A stretch of 64,000 nt of DNA from Methylocystis sp. L43. GTDB taxonomy: Bacteria > Pseudomonadota > Alphaproteobacteria > Rhizobiales > Beijerinckiaceae. The stretch is taken from assembly GCF_015709525.1 (NCBI RefSeq), contig NZ_JADNRA010000029.1, positions 81,474 to 145,473 on the forward strand, given 5' to 3'. Numbering within the stretch: position 1 is the stretch's first letter; each line of letters begins with the position of its first letter. This document shows positions 15,374 to 24,141 of the stretch, in pieces. The notes under the pieces are model-generated. The model saw only the letters and a program-made list of their open reading frames with translations. It did no database searches and was not told the DNA's origin. A program made the translations under genes and the position numbers.

Positions 15374-15963
15374 TGCCCTTGTATTCGATAGGAGATAAAA
15401 TTATTTTGTTTATCCACGTCCCCAAGGCGGGAGGAACAACCGTCGAGTATGCTTTAGCCGATTACTGCATTGGGTTCCTTAATCGAAATTTCCAACCCAG
15501 CATCTTCCCCTGCTCTCCTCAACACTTTCACGGCGCAATGCTACAAGGCATCCTGGATCTCGAAAAGATAGACTATACTTTTATGACTGTTCGTCACCCT
15601 TTTGAACGTATCAAGTCCGAGTACAAATGGCGACGTCGCTTCTTCAACCTCAGCACCCCGTTAGATGAATGGGTCGCGTCGGTTTTCGCCTCGTTCGGGG
15701 CAAACAGCTACGTTCTCGACAATCACCTCCGCCCGATGGTCGACTATTTGGTCCCGAACGTTGAGGTGTTTCGGCTCGAAGACGGGCTCGAAAAGTTGCT
15801 CGAAAAACTACAGCAACGATTTCCGGGTGCCGATATCACACTTCCCGACGGTCGCGAAATGTCGAGCGGTGACTTGTCCAACGATTTGGAATTCGCTCCG
15901 GAAGCCTCGAAGCTCATAAGACAGGTGTATGAAGATGACTTTAGAGCATTCAATTACGCCTAA
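15373..15963 (+). CDS. Sulfotransferase family 2-like enzyme
   Basis: 196 residues from the ATG that overlaps the GT61 stop by one base. The 5'-phosphosulfate loop FIHVPKAGGTTVE is at residues about 14-26, and the 3'-phosphate motif TVRHPFERIKSEYKWRRRF about 60 residues later, both diagnostic of PAPS-dependent sulfotransferases. The short length fits bacterial carbohydrate sulfotransferases (Sulfotransfer_2). Coupled translation with the GT61 enzyme implies sulfation of the same glycan. No PAPS-synthesis genes lie in the window. Confidence 0.85.
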   Translation: MPLYSIGDKIILFIHVPKAGGTTVEYALADYCIGFLNRNFQPSIFPCSPQHFHGAMLQGILDLEKIDYTFMTVRHPFERIKSEYKWRRRFFNLSTPLDEWVASVFASFGANSYVLDNHLRPMVDYLVPNVEVFRLEDGLEKLLEKLQQRFPGADITLPDGREMSSGDLSNDLEFAPEASKLIRQVYEDDFRAFNYA

Positions 15964-15995
15964 ATTCAACTGCTCGGCCGAAGGCTACTGACAGA

Positions 15996-17252
15996 ATGCG
16001 TGGACCGACTGCGATCATCGCCGCTGTAATAATTTCAGCGGAATTTTGTCTGGGCAGTAACTGTCAGTGCCGAGAAATGGAAGCGGCGCGCGGCCGAAAT
16101 TTTGGTTCAGAGATCATAGTTAAAGGAGAAAACTTCCCCGGAATTGACGCCAGCGGGAGTTCGGACAGCGCTCCGCATATAAATGAGGCCATTCGCGGCG
16201 GGGGGCGCGTACTGGAACTTCCTTGCGGAACATATCTGGTCAAGTCAGTCATAACTGCTCCTTCTCGAACTGAGTTAAGGGGCTCAGGGCCGTGCACGAA
16301 GATAAAAGTTTCACCTGCCTTAGCTCCAAACTATAATATAGCACAGATGCCAGGAGGAAGAGCTGATTTTGCCAGTGTCTTTTCAAACGAAAATTTCGTG
16401 GCAGGAAACTCAAACATACATATTCATAATCTCACAGTGGATGCGTCGGCCGGTTTAAATGAAAAAAAGTTCGTTCACCTTATATTTATGTATAATTCTA
16501 CAGAGGTTTTGATTGAAAACGTGACACTGATCGGAGCTAAAGGACACTCAGTTCAAGACGGCGTTGCATTTGTTAAGTCATCTTATTTCGAAGTGCGGAA
16601 TTCGAAATCTGAAAGCGTAGCTAACGCCTGCTACGACGTTTGGGGTGGCAGTCACGATTTTTCTATCCATAACAATATCTGCGATGGTGATGGAAGAGTT
16701 GAATATGGCATTCTGTTGAATGGCCTAGTAAATAGTAATGAAAAGGGCGTAACACACGCAGCGACAGTCAATAACAACGAGATCCGAAATGTGAGGGGCA
16801 TTGGGATTTGGATTGGAGGACTTTGGAACCAATCCGAAATATCTCCGCTTTTCGGTCTAGTAAAGGATTTGCGTGTCGCTGGGAATCTGGTTGAAAATGT
16901 TGCGCTGCGCTCGGGAATTGTGGTCACGGACAGTGAAGACATCCAAGTTGAGGACAATCGAATCCACAATGTCGGCGCTAACGGAATAGCCGTAAGTTCG
17001 CAGTTCACAGGTGCTTCAAGTCGAATTGACATTTTTCGGAACATGATTTCAAGCTCAAACACTCGCTGCATCGATGCGGACGGCATTAGGATCGGTCGAC
17101 GTGCCGATGAGGTGAAATTGGTTTTGAATACAGTGTTCGGTGAACTTCACAAGTATGCGATTCGAATAGACCCTGAGGCGAAGCACATAGAAGTTGTTAA
17201 AGGAAAAATGCAAAGAGGAACGGCAGGACTTCTGTCCGGATCGGGGTTGTAG
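15996..17252 (+). CDS. Exported right-handed parallel beta-helix protein
   Basis: 418 residues with a signal peptide (TAIIAAVIISAEFCLG). GIDASGSSDSAPHINEAI followed by GGGRVLELPCGTYLVKSVI is the usual start of pectate-lyase-like helices. PbH1-type coils follow, such as NIHIHNLTVD, EVLIENVTLIGAKGHSVQDG, HDFSIHNNICDGDGR and DIQVEDNRIHNVGANGIAVS. These proteins bind, cleave or epimerise polysaccharides. The catalytic residues are not obvious, so no reaction is assigned. Setting among glycan genes suggests polysaccharide modification or trimming. Strongly AT-rich relative to neighbours. Confidence 0.78.
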   Translation: MRGPTAIIAAVIISAEFCLGSNCQCREMEAARGRNFGSEIIVKGENFPGIDASGSSDSAPHINEAIRGGGRVLELPCGTYLVKSVITAPSRTELRGSGPCTKIKVSPALAPNYNIAQMPGGRADFASVFSNENFVAGNSNIHIHNLTVDASAGLNEKKFVHLIFMYNSTEVLIENVTLIGAKGHSVQDGVAFVKSSYFEVRNSKSESVANACYDVWGGSHDFSIHNNICDGDGRVEYGILLNGLVNSNEKGVTHAATVNNNEIRNVRGIGIWIGGLWNQSEISPLFGLVKDLRVAGNLVENVALRSGIVVTDSEDIQVEDNRIHNVGANGIAVSSQFTGASSRIDIFRNMISSSNTRCIDADGIRIGRRADEVKLVLNTVFGELHKYAIRIDPEAKHIEVVKGKMQRGTAGLLSGSGL

Positions 17253-17434
17253 CTCGATCCGTCGATCATGGGCGCCCCGAGTTGCTGATGTGAACGCGTG
17301 CACGCTTCCTGATGAATGCGTCACTTTCGTCAGAATTGCCATAAAGCCGCCACTCTAAATAGGCTATAGATTTCTTATGGATGGACCGCACCGTCACATG
17401 CGCCCGGGCCAATTTATAGCAAACAGGAACGGCA

Positions 17435-18121
17435 ATGACTTACTTTAGCGAATATGACAACAAGGCATCGGTCGAGAAGCGCGTAAAGGAAGGATATCAT
17501 CGAGGCATAATTGGCGACTTATGGGAAGAGTTGGGAGCTCTCCAATTGGAGTTCCTCAAAGCAAAGGGACTAAGGCCTTGGCACAAGTTCATTGATGTTG
17601 GTGCGGGCAGTTTCCGCGCGGGTGTCAAACTTATCCCCTACCTTAGTCCAGGACATTATTTCGCCATTGATTCGAATGTAAGCCTTCTTGAGGCAGGCTA
17701 TGCGAAAGAAGTCGAGGCCCTTGATCTCTCGTCCAGCTTCCCTCGAGCTAACTTTAATGTTAACCGCGAATTCGACGTATCAAGCTTCGGCTGCCGATTC
17801 GACTACGGCATTGCACAGTCCGTTTTTTCGCACATGCCAATTTCGATGCTCGGTAACTGTTTAAGCGCGCTTGCACCTAAATTTCGCAGGCGCGCGGTGT
17901 TTTACGTCACTGTCTTTCTTGTAGACGAGAAAGATCTTTACAAATCCGTCCAGCATTCTCCGGGCGGAGTCATCAGTTTCTGCGACAAGGACCCATACCA
18001 TACAACTGTGAACTCTCTCCAGGAGATCGCAGACCAAACCAATGATTGGTCAATGGAGATCATCGGAGATTGGGGACACCCGCGTGATCAAAAGATGATT
18101 TCGTTCGTAAGAACAGCGTAG
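17435..18121 (+). CDS. Class I SAM-dependent methyltransferase
   Basis: 228 residues. Motif I FIDVGAGSFRAGVKLIPYL is at residues about 51-69, the acidic end of strand 2 is in YFAIDSNVSLL, and a motif-IV-like stretch FDYGIAQSVFSHMP follows. The N-terminal YFSEYDNKASVEKRVKEGYH is typical of methyltransferases encoded in glycan clusters. Likely O-methylates a sugar or lipid carrier in the cytoplasm. It stands 182 bases after the beta-helix gene and shares its AT-richer composition, closing the foreign-looking part of the region. Confidence 0.8.
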   Translation: MTYFSEYDNKASVEKRVKEGYHRGIIGDLWEELGALQLEFLKAKGLRPWHKFIDVGAGSFRAGVKLIPYLSPGHYFAIDSNVSLLEAGYAKEVEALDLSSSFPRANFNVNREFDVSSFGCRFDYGIAQSVFSHMPISMLGNCLSALAPKFRRRAVFYVTVFLVDEKDLYKSVQHSPGGVISFCDKDPYHTTVNSLQEIADQTNDWSMEIIGDWGHPRDQKMISFVRTA

Positions 18122-18460
18122 CCACTGCTTCGCGCGGGTGAGCATTGCGCAAATGACGAGCTACGAATGAAAGAGCTGAGCGAATATCTCTACGAGCAAG
18201 CCGCTGGGGGCCGAGAAAGGCGTTCGGCTGCGCAGCGGCGAACAGCCGCCGACGCGTCCACTTCAGTCAGTATCGCGATGAGTATCAGCAGATGAAGCGC
18301 GCCAACGCATCGCACGCGCCTTTTTCGAACGATCCGCTGTAGCACGGGCTTGCCCTGAGTGCGCCGCTGTGAGCGGCGCGCTTGGCGCGCTTCCCGCATG
18401 AAATTCCACCCACGCGCCTGTGGCTGACACGCCGCATCCCAAGTGATCAGGAAGACTCCG
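18122..18460. other. Intergenic stretch with coding-like scraps and a hairpin
   Basis: About 340 bases without an intact gene. A short frame at 18167-18295 (MKELSEYLYEQAAGG) and another-frame stretch VHFSQYRDEYQQMKRANAS ending at a stop near 18341 look protein-like but are broken, perhaps a gene remnant. GCGCCGCT (18361-18368) pairs perfectly with AGCGGCGC (18372-18379). Marks the boundary between AT-richer and normal high-GC DNA. Confidence 0.4.
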
Positions 18461-18919
18461 ATGACGAAATACTTTCCTCCAATCTCGAAATTATGCCAGG
18501 CGATGGGAACGACGCCCTCGGAATTGCAAGAGGACGGCAAGGTCATCGGCGTGCCGTCCAATCTGCTGCGCCACCTGATCAAATGCGCGCTGGCCGACGT
18601 AGAGATCGACGCCGAGATTTACCGCGCGCAGAACGAGGATTTGCGAGGGCAAAGGCAGCTGAAGGCGCTCGAGACCCACTTCAAGGCGACCGGCTATTTC
18701 GAAGGGCGTATGCTGCCGACGCCTTTCGATCAAGACTATTACTGCCGGCGATACGAGGACGTGCTCAACGCGATTCGAAAGAAAAAGCTCGTGAGCGCGA
18801 TACAGCATTACTACGACCAGGGGATCGATGAACTCCGGGCCCCGCGGCGCGATTTGGAGCAGGCGATCGCCGAATGGGCGAAAGTGCTCGAATTGGCGGA
18901 AAACGCGCCTCCCACCTAG
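18461..18919 (+). CDS. Small protein carrying one unit of the FD-YY-x-DV repeat found in the next gene
   Basis: 152 residues from the ATG with AGGA upstream (MTKYFPPISKLC). The N-terminus NLLRHLIKCALADVEIDAEI is helical. Residues about 72-125 hold FKATGYFEGRMLPTPFDQDY, then YCRRYEDVLNAIRKKK and IQHYYDQGIDELRAP. This is the same FD-x-x-YY-x-x-x-x-DV...HY-x-x-x-G-x-x-E-x-R unit that is repeated six times in the 1003-residue protein downstream. Function unknown; perhaps an accessory or ancestral copy of the repeat domain. Confidence 0.6.
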   Translation: MTKYFPPISKLCQAMGTTPSELQEDGKVIGVPSNLLRHLIKCALADVEIDAEIYRAQNEDLRGQRQLKALETHFKATGYFEGRMLPTPFDQDYYCRRYEDVLNAIRKKKLVSAIQHYYDQGIDELRAPRRDLEQAIAEWAKVLELAENAPPT

Positions 18920-19185
18920 CCTGTCGGGGCAAGGCTTTGAACGGCATGCCGCCGAAATAATCCTGTGACTGCATAGGGGTTAACATGCAGCGATATCTCC
19001 TTTGCCGGCATTTTGTCGCACTTGGGACCCAATCTCGCCGCGTAGTCATGGGATGTCCCTTTGGACACGCCAATCGCGCGACGCGCGAGGGATACTTTCC
19101 CGCTCTGCAAAAGTGCTGACAGATTCCGACTTGAAGCAGTCGCCGACAGCGTCCGGCGGCGACGACGAACCGTGGTCTAAATTCA

Positions 19186-22100
19186 ATGATTCGATTATTC
19201 TCAAGGATGTTGGGCAATAAATTTGGGATGAGCTCGGAGGAGTTTCGTCGCTTTCGCTTGCTCTTCGATCCTGAATACTATCTCTATACGCAACCGGATG
19301 TTCGTGAGGCCAACACTTCCCCAGAGGAGCATTATTGTAATTTTGGCTGGCTGGAGGGACGTAATCCCAGCGAGCATTTCAACACCATCTGGTATTTGCA
19401 CAGTTATGAGGACGCCATCAAAAGCGGGGCCAATCCGCTGATACATTATGCGCGCGAAGGCTATCTTGACGACCGGCCGACGGCGCCGGACGCATCTCTT
19501 GGAACCAGCTGGATGAATGAGGCGGCGGAGAATGGCCGCCTTTCCGATCAGATGCGCGTGTTTCTCCGCAGCTATGACGAAATCCAGAGGTCCGGACTGT
19601 TCGAACCGGAATTTTACCGAGAGCGATACGCTATCGAGCGAGGCGACCTCATCGAACATTATCTACGACACGGGCGTCGTGGCGGGCACAATCCCAGCCG
19701 TTTCTTCGACACGGCGTGGTATCTCGAACGCTACGACGACGTGCGAAGCAGCGGCGCCGATCCATTCCTGCACTTCCTGCAAAATGGCGTTTACGAAGGA
19801 CGCAGCGGCGGACCCGACGACCAACGTGCGGGCGAAGCCGGAAAATCCCCCCAGCCTGAACTCGAACCGGCGGCGCCGCCGTCACCGCCCGAACATTCGG
19901 CGATCGCCGGACTAACGCCTGCCGAGATGCTGCGGCTTGCCGAAGGTTTCGACGAGACCTATTACCGGCGACAAAATCCGCAATTAGATTTTTCCGCGAT
20001 TTCACCCATCGGGCATTATGCGGCCTTGGGATGGCGTGAAGGGCGTGATCCGTCGGCAGACTTCTCAACAAAGGGCTATCTTCACTACAATCCCGACGTG
20101 CGAAGCTCCGGAATGAATCCGTTGCTTCACTATGTCTTGAGGGGCCGTGAAGAAAATCGCGTCTGTCGCCGGTTCCAGCGTAAACCCCGACCCGGCGACG
20201 GCGCTTCGGAATGGCGCGGCTATGGTGAGGTCTGGGCGCGCGGCGAAACACTCGAAAGTCGGGAGCCCGACGTCGAGGGTCTCAGTTTCCTTTGCGCATT
20301 GAAGGGACTTCTTCTTGAAGAAGTGGTCGCCCAACTCGACTTCGGGACGCCGAATCCGGAAGACGTCCGTGTATCCATCATTATCCCTTGCCTGAACGAA
20401 GAACTCGTCACGGTGGAATGTCTGCAGTCGATCGCCCAGGCGATGCCGCAGTCATTCGCTCTTGAAGTCATCATTGCGGATAATGCGTCCGAAGACCCGG
20501 CCTTCGCCGCAATCGGCAAGAACCCGACGATTAAGCACCTCCGCTTCGAAAAAAACCTGGGCTTCGGTCCCGCCTGCAACGCGGCCGCCGCGCAAGCGCG
20601 TGGTCAGTATCTTTTCTTTCTGAACAATGACGCGCAAATTTCGCCGGGGTGCCTTGAAACGCTGGTTGAAGCCGCGGCGGCTCCCTCTGTCGGCATGGTC
20701 GGACCAAAGCTTCTATGCTTTGACGGCTCGCTGCAGGAAGCCGGCTCTCTGCTGAACCGTGACGGCACCGGCAGTCTCGTCGGGTTTGGGTTCGACCCTC
20801 GCGTGCCCCGCTTTAACTATCCCCGACGCGTCGAGCACGTATCCGGGGCGGCGGTTCTGATCCGGCGGGCCTTGTTCGAAGACCTGGGCGGATTCGATGA
20901 TGTTTACGCGCCAGCCTATTGCGAAGACGCTGATCTGAGCTTCAAGGTCCAGTCAAAGGGGCTTTCGATCCTTTACGAGCCGACCGCCGTCGTCGCGCAT
21001 CACCTCAGCAAAACGTCGGACGCAACCTCCGCCAAAGCCGTATCGAAGCGACAGCGCATCTCGCGCAATCGTCAGACATTTCTGGGACGGTGGGCGGAAC
21101 GCTTGGCGACCCATAATCTGCGCACCATTGCTCTCTACCTTCCGCAATACCACCCCATCCCCGAAAACGATTTATGGTGGGGGAAGGGCTTCACCGAATG
21201 GACCAACATCACCAAGACCGAGCCGAACTACGTCGGTCATAACCAGCCCCGCTTCCCGGCCGACCTTGGTTATTACGATCTGCGCGTCCCGGATGTGCTC
21301 GAACAACAAGCCGAACTCGCGCGCCGCTACGGCGTTTCAGGATTCTGCTATTATTATTATTGGTTCGACGGCAAGAGGCTGCTCGAACACCCGCTCGAGC
21401 GCATGCTAGAAACTGGCAAGCCAGATTTTCCTTTTTGCCTCTGCTGGGCGAATGAGAATTGGACGCGACGCTGGGATGGTCAAGAGAATGATGTCCTGCT
21501 CGGCCAGTCATATTCAGAGGACGCCGCGCTCGACATCATCAAGGATTTCGAGCGCTATTTTCGAAGCGAGCGCTATATCCGGGTGAACGGCAAACCGCTG
21601 GTGCTGATTTATCGCATCAAGGAGTTGCCCAATCCGACGCGGGCGATGACCATTTGGCGCAACCATTGCCGCGCTGTCGGAATCGGCGAGATCTGCATCG
21701 CCATGGTCGAGTCGTTTGAATTGTCAGCGGCGCCTGAAGACCCGAAGCTCTACGGCTGCGACATCTCCGTCGAATTTCCCGCCCACGGCATGGTTCATGA
21801 CGAGAAGCGGGATGTCGAAAAGCTCAATTTCGACTGGACGGGCGCCGTTCATGACTATCGTGAATTGGCTGGGGCTTTTATGCGTCGGGTCGAGGCCGGA
21901 TTTCCACGCATTCGTTCCGTGCTCGTGGGATGGGATAACACGCCCCGCCACCCGACGCGCAGCTTGATTCTGGAACATGCGACTCCAGGCGCTTTCCAGG
22001 CGTGGCTGGAGTGGACATACCAGAGGACGCTGGAGCAGAACTACGGCGAGGAACGAATCGTCTTCATCAATGCCTGGAATGAGTGGTGCGAAGGCAGCTA

Positions 22101-22197
22101 TCTGGAGCCGGATCGCCACTACGGGCACGCCTATTTGCAAGCGGTGCGCAACGCGCTGGATTCCATAGAATCGGGGGGGAACGCGTTTGTCGTATAG
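19186..22197 (+). CDS. Multi-domain glycan enzyme: six-repeat N-terminus, GT2 glycosyltransferase, GH99-like (WbsX) C-terminus
   Basis: 1003 residues. Residues about 25-330 hold six units of roughly 37 residues, e.g. FDTAWYLERYDDVRSSGADP and FLHFLQNGVYEGR. A GT2 domain starts near 390 (VSIIIPCLNEELVTVECLQS), with EVIIADNASED and FLNNDAQISPG (DXD-like NND-A) and GYAPAYCEDADLSF-type acceptor loop. From about 645 a WbsX/GH99-like domain begins (TIALYLPQYHPIPENDLWWG), with GFTEWTN, YYYYWFDGKRLLE, CWANENWTRRWDG and INAWNEWCEGSYLEPD, all family hallmarks. This fusion is typical of O-antigen and surface-glycan clusters. It overlaps the next gene by 11 bases. Confidence 0.88.
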   Translation: MIRLFSRMLGNKFGMSSEEFRRFRLLFDPEYYLYTQPDVREANTSPEEHYCNFGWLEGRNPSEHFNTIWYLHSYEDAIKSGANPLIHYAREGYLDDRPTAPDASLGTSWMNEAAENGRLSDQMRVFLRSYDEIQRSGLFEPEFYRERYAIERGDLIEHYLRHGRRGGHNPSRFFDTAWYLERYDDVRSSGADPFLHFLQNGVYEGRSGGPDDQRAGEAGKSPQPELEPAAPPSPPEHSAIAGLTPAEMLRLAEGFDETYYRRQNPQLDFSAISPIGHYAALGWREGRDPSADFSTKGYLHYNPDVRSSGMNPLLHYVLRGREENRVCRRFQRKPRPGDGASEWRGYGEVWARGETLESREPDVEGLSFLCALKGLLLEEVVAQLDFGTPNPEDVRVSIIIPCLNEELVTVECLQSIAQAMPQSFALEVIIADNASEDPAFAAIGKNPTIKHLRFEKNLGFGPACNAAAAQARGQYLFFLNNDAQISPGCLETLVEAAAAPSVGMVGPKLLCFDGSLQEAGSLLNRDGTGSLVGFGFDPRVPRFNYPRRVEHVSGAAVLIRRALFEDLGGFDDVYAPAYCEDADLSFKVQSKGLSILYEPTAVVAHHLSKTSDATSAKAVSKRQRISRNRQTFLGRWAERLATHNLRTIALYLPQYHPIPENDLWWGKGFTEWTNITKTEPNYVGHNQPRFPADLGYYDLRVPDVLEQQAELARRYGVSGFCYYYYWFDGKRLLEHPLERMLETGKPDFPFCLCWANENWTRRWDGQENDVLLGQSYSEDAALDIIKDFERYFRSERYIRVNGKPLVLIYRIKELPNPTRAMTIWRNHCRAVGIGEICIAMVESFELSAAPEDPKLYGCDISVEFPAHGMVHDEKRDVEKLNFDWTGAVHDYRELAGAFMRRVEAGFPRIRSVLVGWDNTPRHPTRSLILEHATPGAFQAWLEWTYQRTLEQNYGEERIVFINAWNEWCEGSYLEPDRHYGHAYLQAVRNALDSIESGGNAFVV

Positions 22198-23422
22198 AAT
22201 CGATTACGCTAGACGTCGCGATCTGCGTGTACGTGTGGTCGGGCACCCGTTTGCCCCCATTGGCATGGGCGAACATGTTCGTTCTGCTTGGCGCTCGCTT
22301 CAAGAAGTCGGTGTGGAGGCGAGAATCGTCGACGTCTATGGTCCACAGGGGCAGCCCGATCCGGAACTCATTGCTCAATGTAGCTCCGCTATTACGCCGT
22401 TGCTCGGTGACGGCGTAAATATCTATTGCATCAACGGTGATGAAATCGAACAGGCGCTGAGCGTGCTGCCAAATCCGATGACGCCCGGTAGCAAAAACAT
22501 CATTTATCCATTGTGGGAGCTCGAGCGGTATCCGGAGGAATGGGCCAAACAACTGATGCGGTTCGACGAAGTTTGGGCGCCTTCCGCCTTTATCCGAGAC
22601 TCGATCGCAAAAGCGGTGAGCATCCCTGTCGTGCACATGCCCCTCGCGAGCGAGGTTAAACGCCGCGCACTGCGGTCGCGGCGTCATTTCGGGATTCGCG
22701 AGAGCGCCTACGCCTTCTTCTTTTCCTTCGATTTCCTTTCTTATGTCGAACGCAAGAACCCTTTTGCGCTGATAGAAGCGTTTAGCGCGCTGATTAAGGA
22801 ACGACCTTATGGCGATGTCGCGCTCGTCATCAAAACGAACAATGCTGACCGCAGGCCAGAGATGAAAGAACGCTTTGACGCTGCGATCACGCCGATTCGC
22901 GATCGCGTTACGGTCATCAACGGCACGCTGCCCGATCCAGAGATAAAAAGCCTACTTTGGATTACCGATTGCTTCGTTTCTCTGCATCGTTCGGAGGGTT
23001 TTGGCTACGGTATGTCCGAGGCGATGGCGCTGGGAAAGCCGGTGATTGCAACGGCTTACTCCGGCAACATGGATTTCTGCTCGGAAGAGACCGCGTTTCT
23101 GGTGCCCTACAGCATGATCCCGGTTCGTCCCGGCGAATATCCACATTGGCGCATGCAGCATTGGGCGGACGCGGACGTAGAAGTTGCAACGAAGTTCATG
23201 CGTGAACTCATCGACGATCCGAAGAAGGGGCGTGACAAGGGCGCGCGCGCACGTCTGCGCATCATGACGGATTTCAGCTATCTCGCCGTCGGCCTACGCT
23301 ACCAACGGCGCATCGACGAACTGATGCTGATGGAGACAAAGAAGCCCGAGTCGGCTCCACAGAACATTGCAAAGTCGAGACGCAAGAGAAGCGCGAGCCG
23401 GCGCAACGCCGTCGATCACTGA
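22187..23422 (+). CDS. GT4-type (GT-B fold) glycosyltransferase
   Basis: 411 residues from a TTG start 11 bases inside the preceding gene, preceded by a G-run ribosome site. The N-terminal Rossmann half has VRVVGHPFAPIGMGEHVRSA. The donor-binding half has FFFSFDFLSYVERKNPFALI, VTVINGTLPDPEIKSLLWIT and FVSLHRSEGFGYGMSEAMAL, the EGFG-x-x-x-x-EAMA motif of GT4 retaining enzymes. A basic, low-complexity tail closes it. It likely adds a sugar in the same glycan pathway as the upstream fusion enzyme, with translational coupling. Confidence 0.87.
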   Translation: MSYRIDYARRRDLRVRVVGHPFAPIGMGEHVRSAWRSLQEVGVEARIVDVYGPQGQPDPELIAQCSSAITPLLGDGVNIYCINGDEIEQALSVLPNPMTPGSKNIIYPLWELERYPEEWAKQLMRFDEVWAPSAFIRDSIAKAVSIPVVHMPLASEVKRRALRSRRHFGIRESAYAFFFSFDFLSYVERKNPFALIEAFSALIKERPYGDVALVIKTNNADRRPEMKERFDAAITPIRDRVTVINGTLPDPEIKSLLWITDCFVSLHRSEGFGYGMSEAMALGKPVIATAYSGNMDFCSEETAFLVPYSMIPVRPGEYPHWRMQHWADADVEVATKFMRELIDDPKKGRDKGARARLRIMTDFSYLAVGLRYQRRIDELMLMETKKPESAPQNIAKSRRKRSASRRNAVDH

Positions 23423-23478
23423 GACTTTGGTAGCGCTTGTGCGTGCAGACGCTGAGGCGAATCGTCGTTCAGGCGAGC

Positions 23479-24141
23479 CTATTCGCCCTCGATCGGCATC
23501 TCAGGCGTAACTTCCGGCACGATCAGCCGCGCGCCGGTGCAGGCGACGATATCCGCGACGCTGACGCCGGGCGCGCGTTCGCGTAGCGCCAGGCCTTCAT
23601 CCGTCGGCTCGATCACCGCGAGCTCCGTCACAATGAGGCTGACGCGCCGCGCCGCCGTCGGCGGCAGTGTGAGAGATTCGACGATCTTCGGCTCGCCCTT
23701 GGCGGCGTGCTGCATCGCCACGATGACGCGCTTGGCACCCGCGACAAGGTCCATGGCGCCGCCCATCCCCGGCGTAAACTTTCCCGGAATCATCCAGCTG
23801 GCGAGGCGTCCCGCGGCGTCGACCTGCAGCGCGCCGAGCACCGCCATGTCGACATGGCCGCCGCGAATCAGCGCGAAACTCGTTGCGCTGTCGAAACTCG
23901 CGGCGCCCGGCAGCGCCGCGATGAAGCCGCCGCCGGCGTCAATGAGATCGCGATTCTCCATGCCATCCGGCGGCGGCGCGCTGAAACCGATAAGGCCATT
24001 TTCGCTTTGCATGGCGACGGACACTCCCTTTGGGATGAACCGCGCCACGAGAGTCGGCAGGCCGATCCCGAGATTGACGAGCATGCCGTCGCGCAGCTCC
24101 ATTGCGACGCGGCGCGCGATGATTTCCTTGGCGTCCATCAA
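23479..24141 (-). CDS. 3-oxoacid CoA-transferase, beta subunit (AtoA/ScoB type)
   Basis: 220 residues. The catalytic glutamate is in MQSENGLIGFS, the S-ENG-x-x-G signature of family I CoA-transferase beta subunits. LRDGMLVNLGIGLPTLVARF and GGHVDMAVLGALQVD are also conserved. Forms an alpha2-beta2 enzyme with the gene upstream, moving CoA between acyl-CoA and acetoacetate or another short acid. The start overlaps the alpha-subunit stop by four bases (ATGA). It is the last gene of a leftward unit galK-galT-alpha-beta. Confidence 0.9.
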   Translation of the reverse strand: MMDAKEIIARRVAMELRDGMLVNLGIGLPTLVARFIPKGVSVAMQSENGLIGFSAPPPDGMENRDLIDAGGGFIAALPGAASFDSATSFALIRGGHVDMAVLGALQVDAAGRLASWMIPGKFTPGMGGAMDLVAGAKRVIVAMQHAAKGEPKIVESLTLPPTAARRVSLIVTELAVIEPTDEGLALRERAPGVSVADIVACTGARLIVPEVTPEMPIEGE

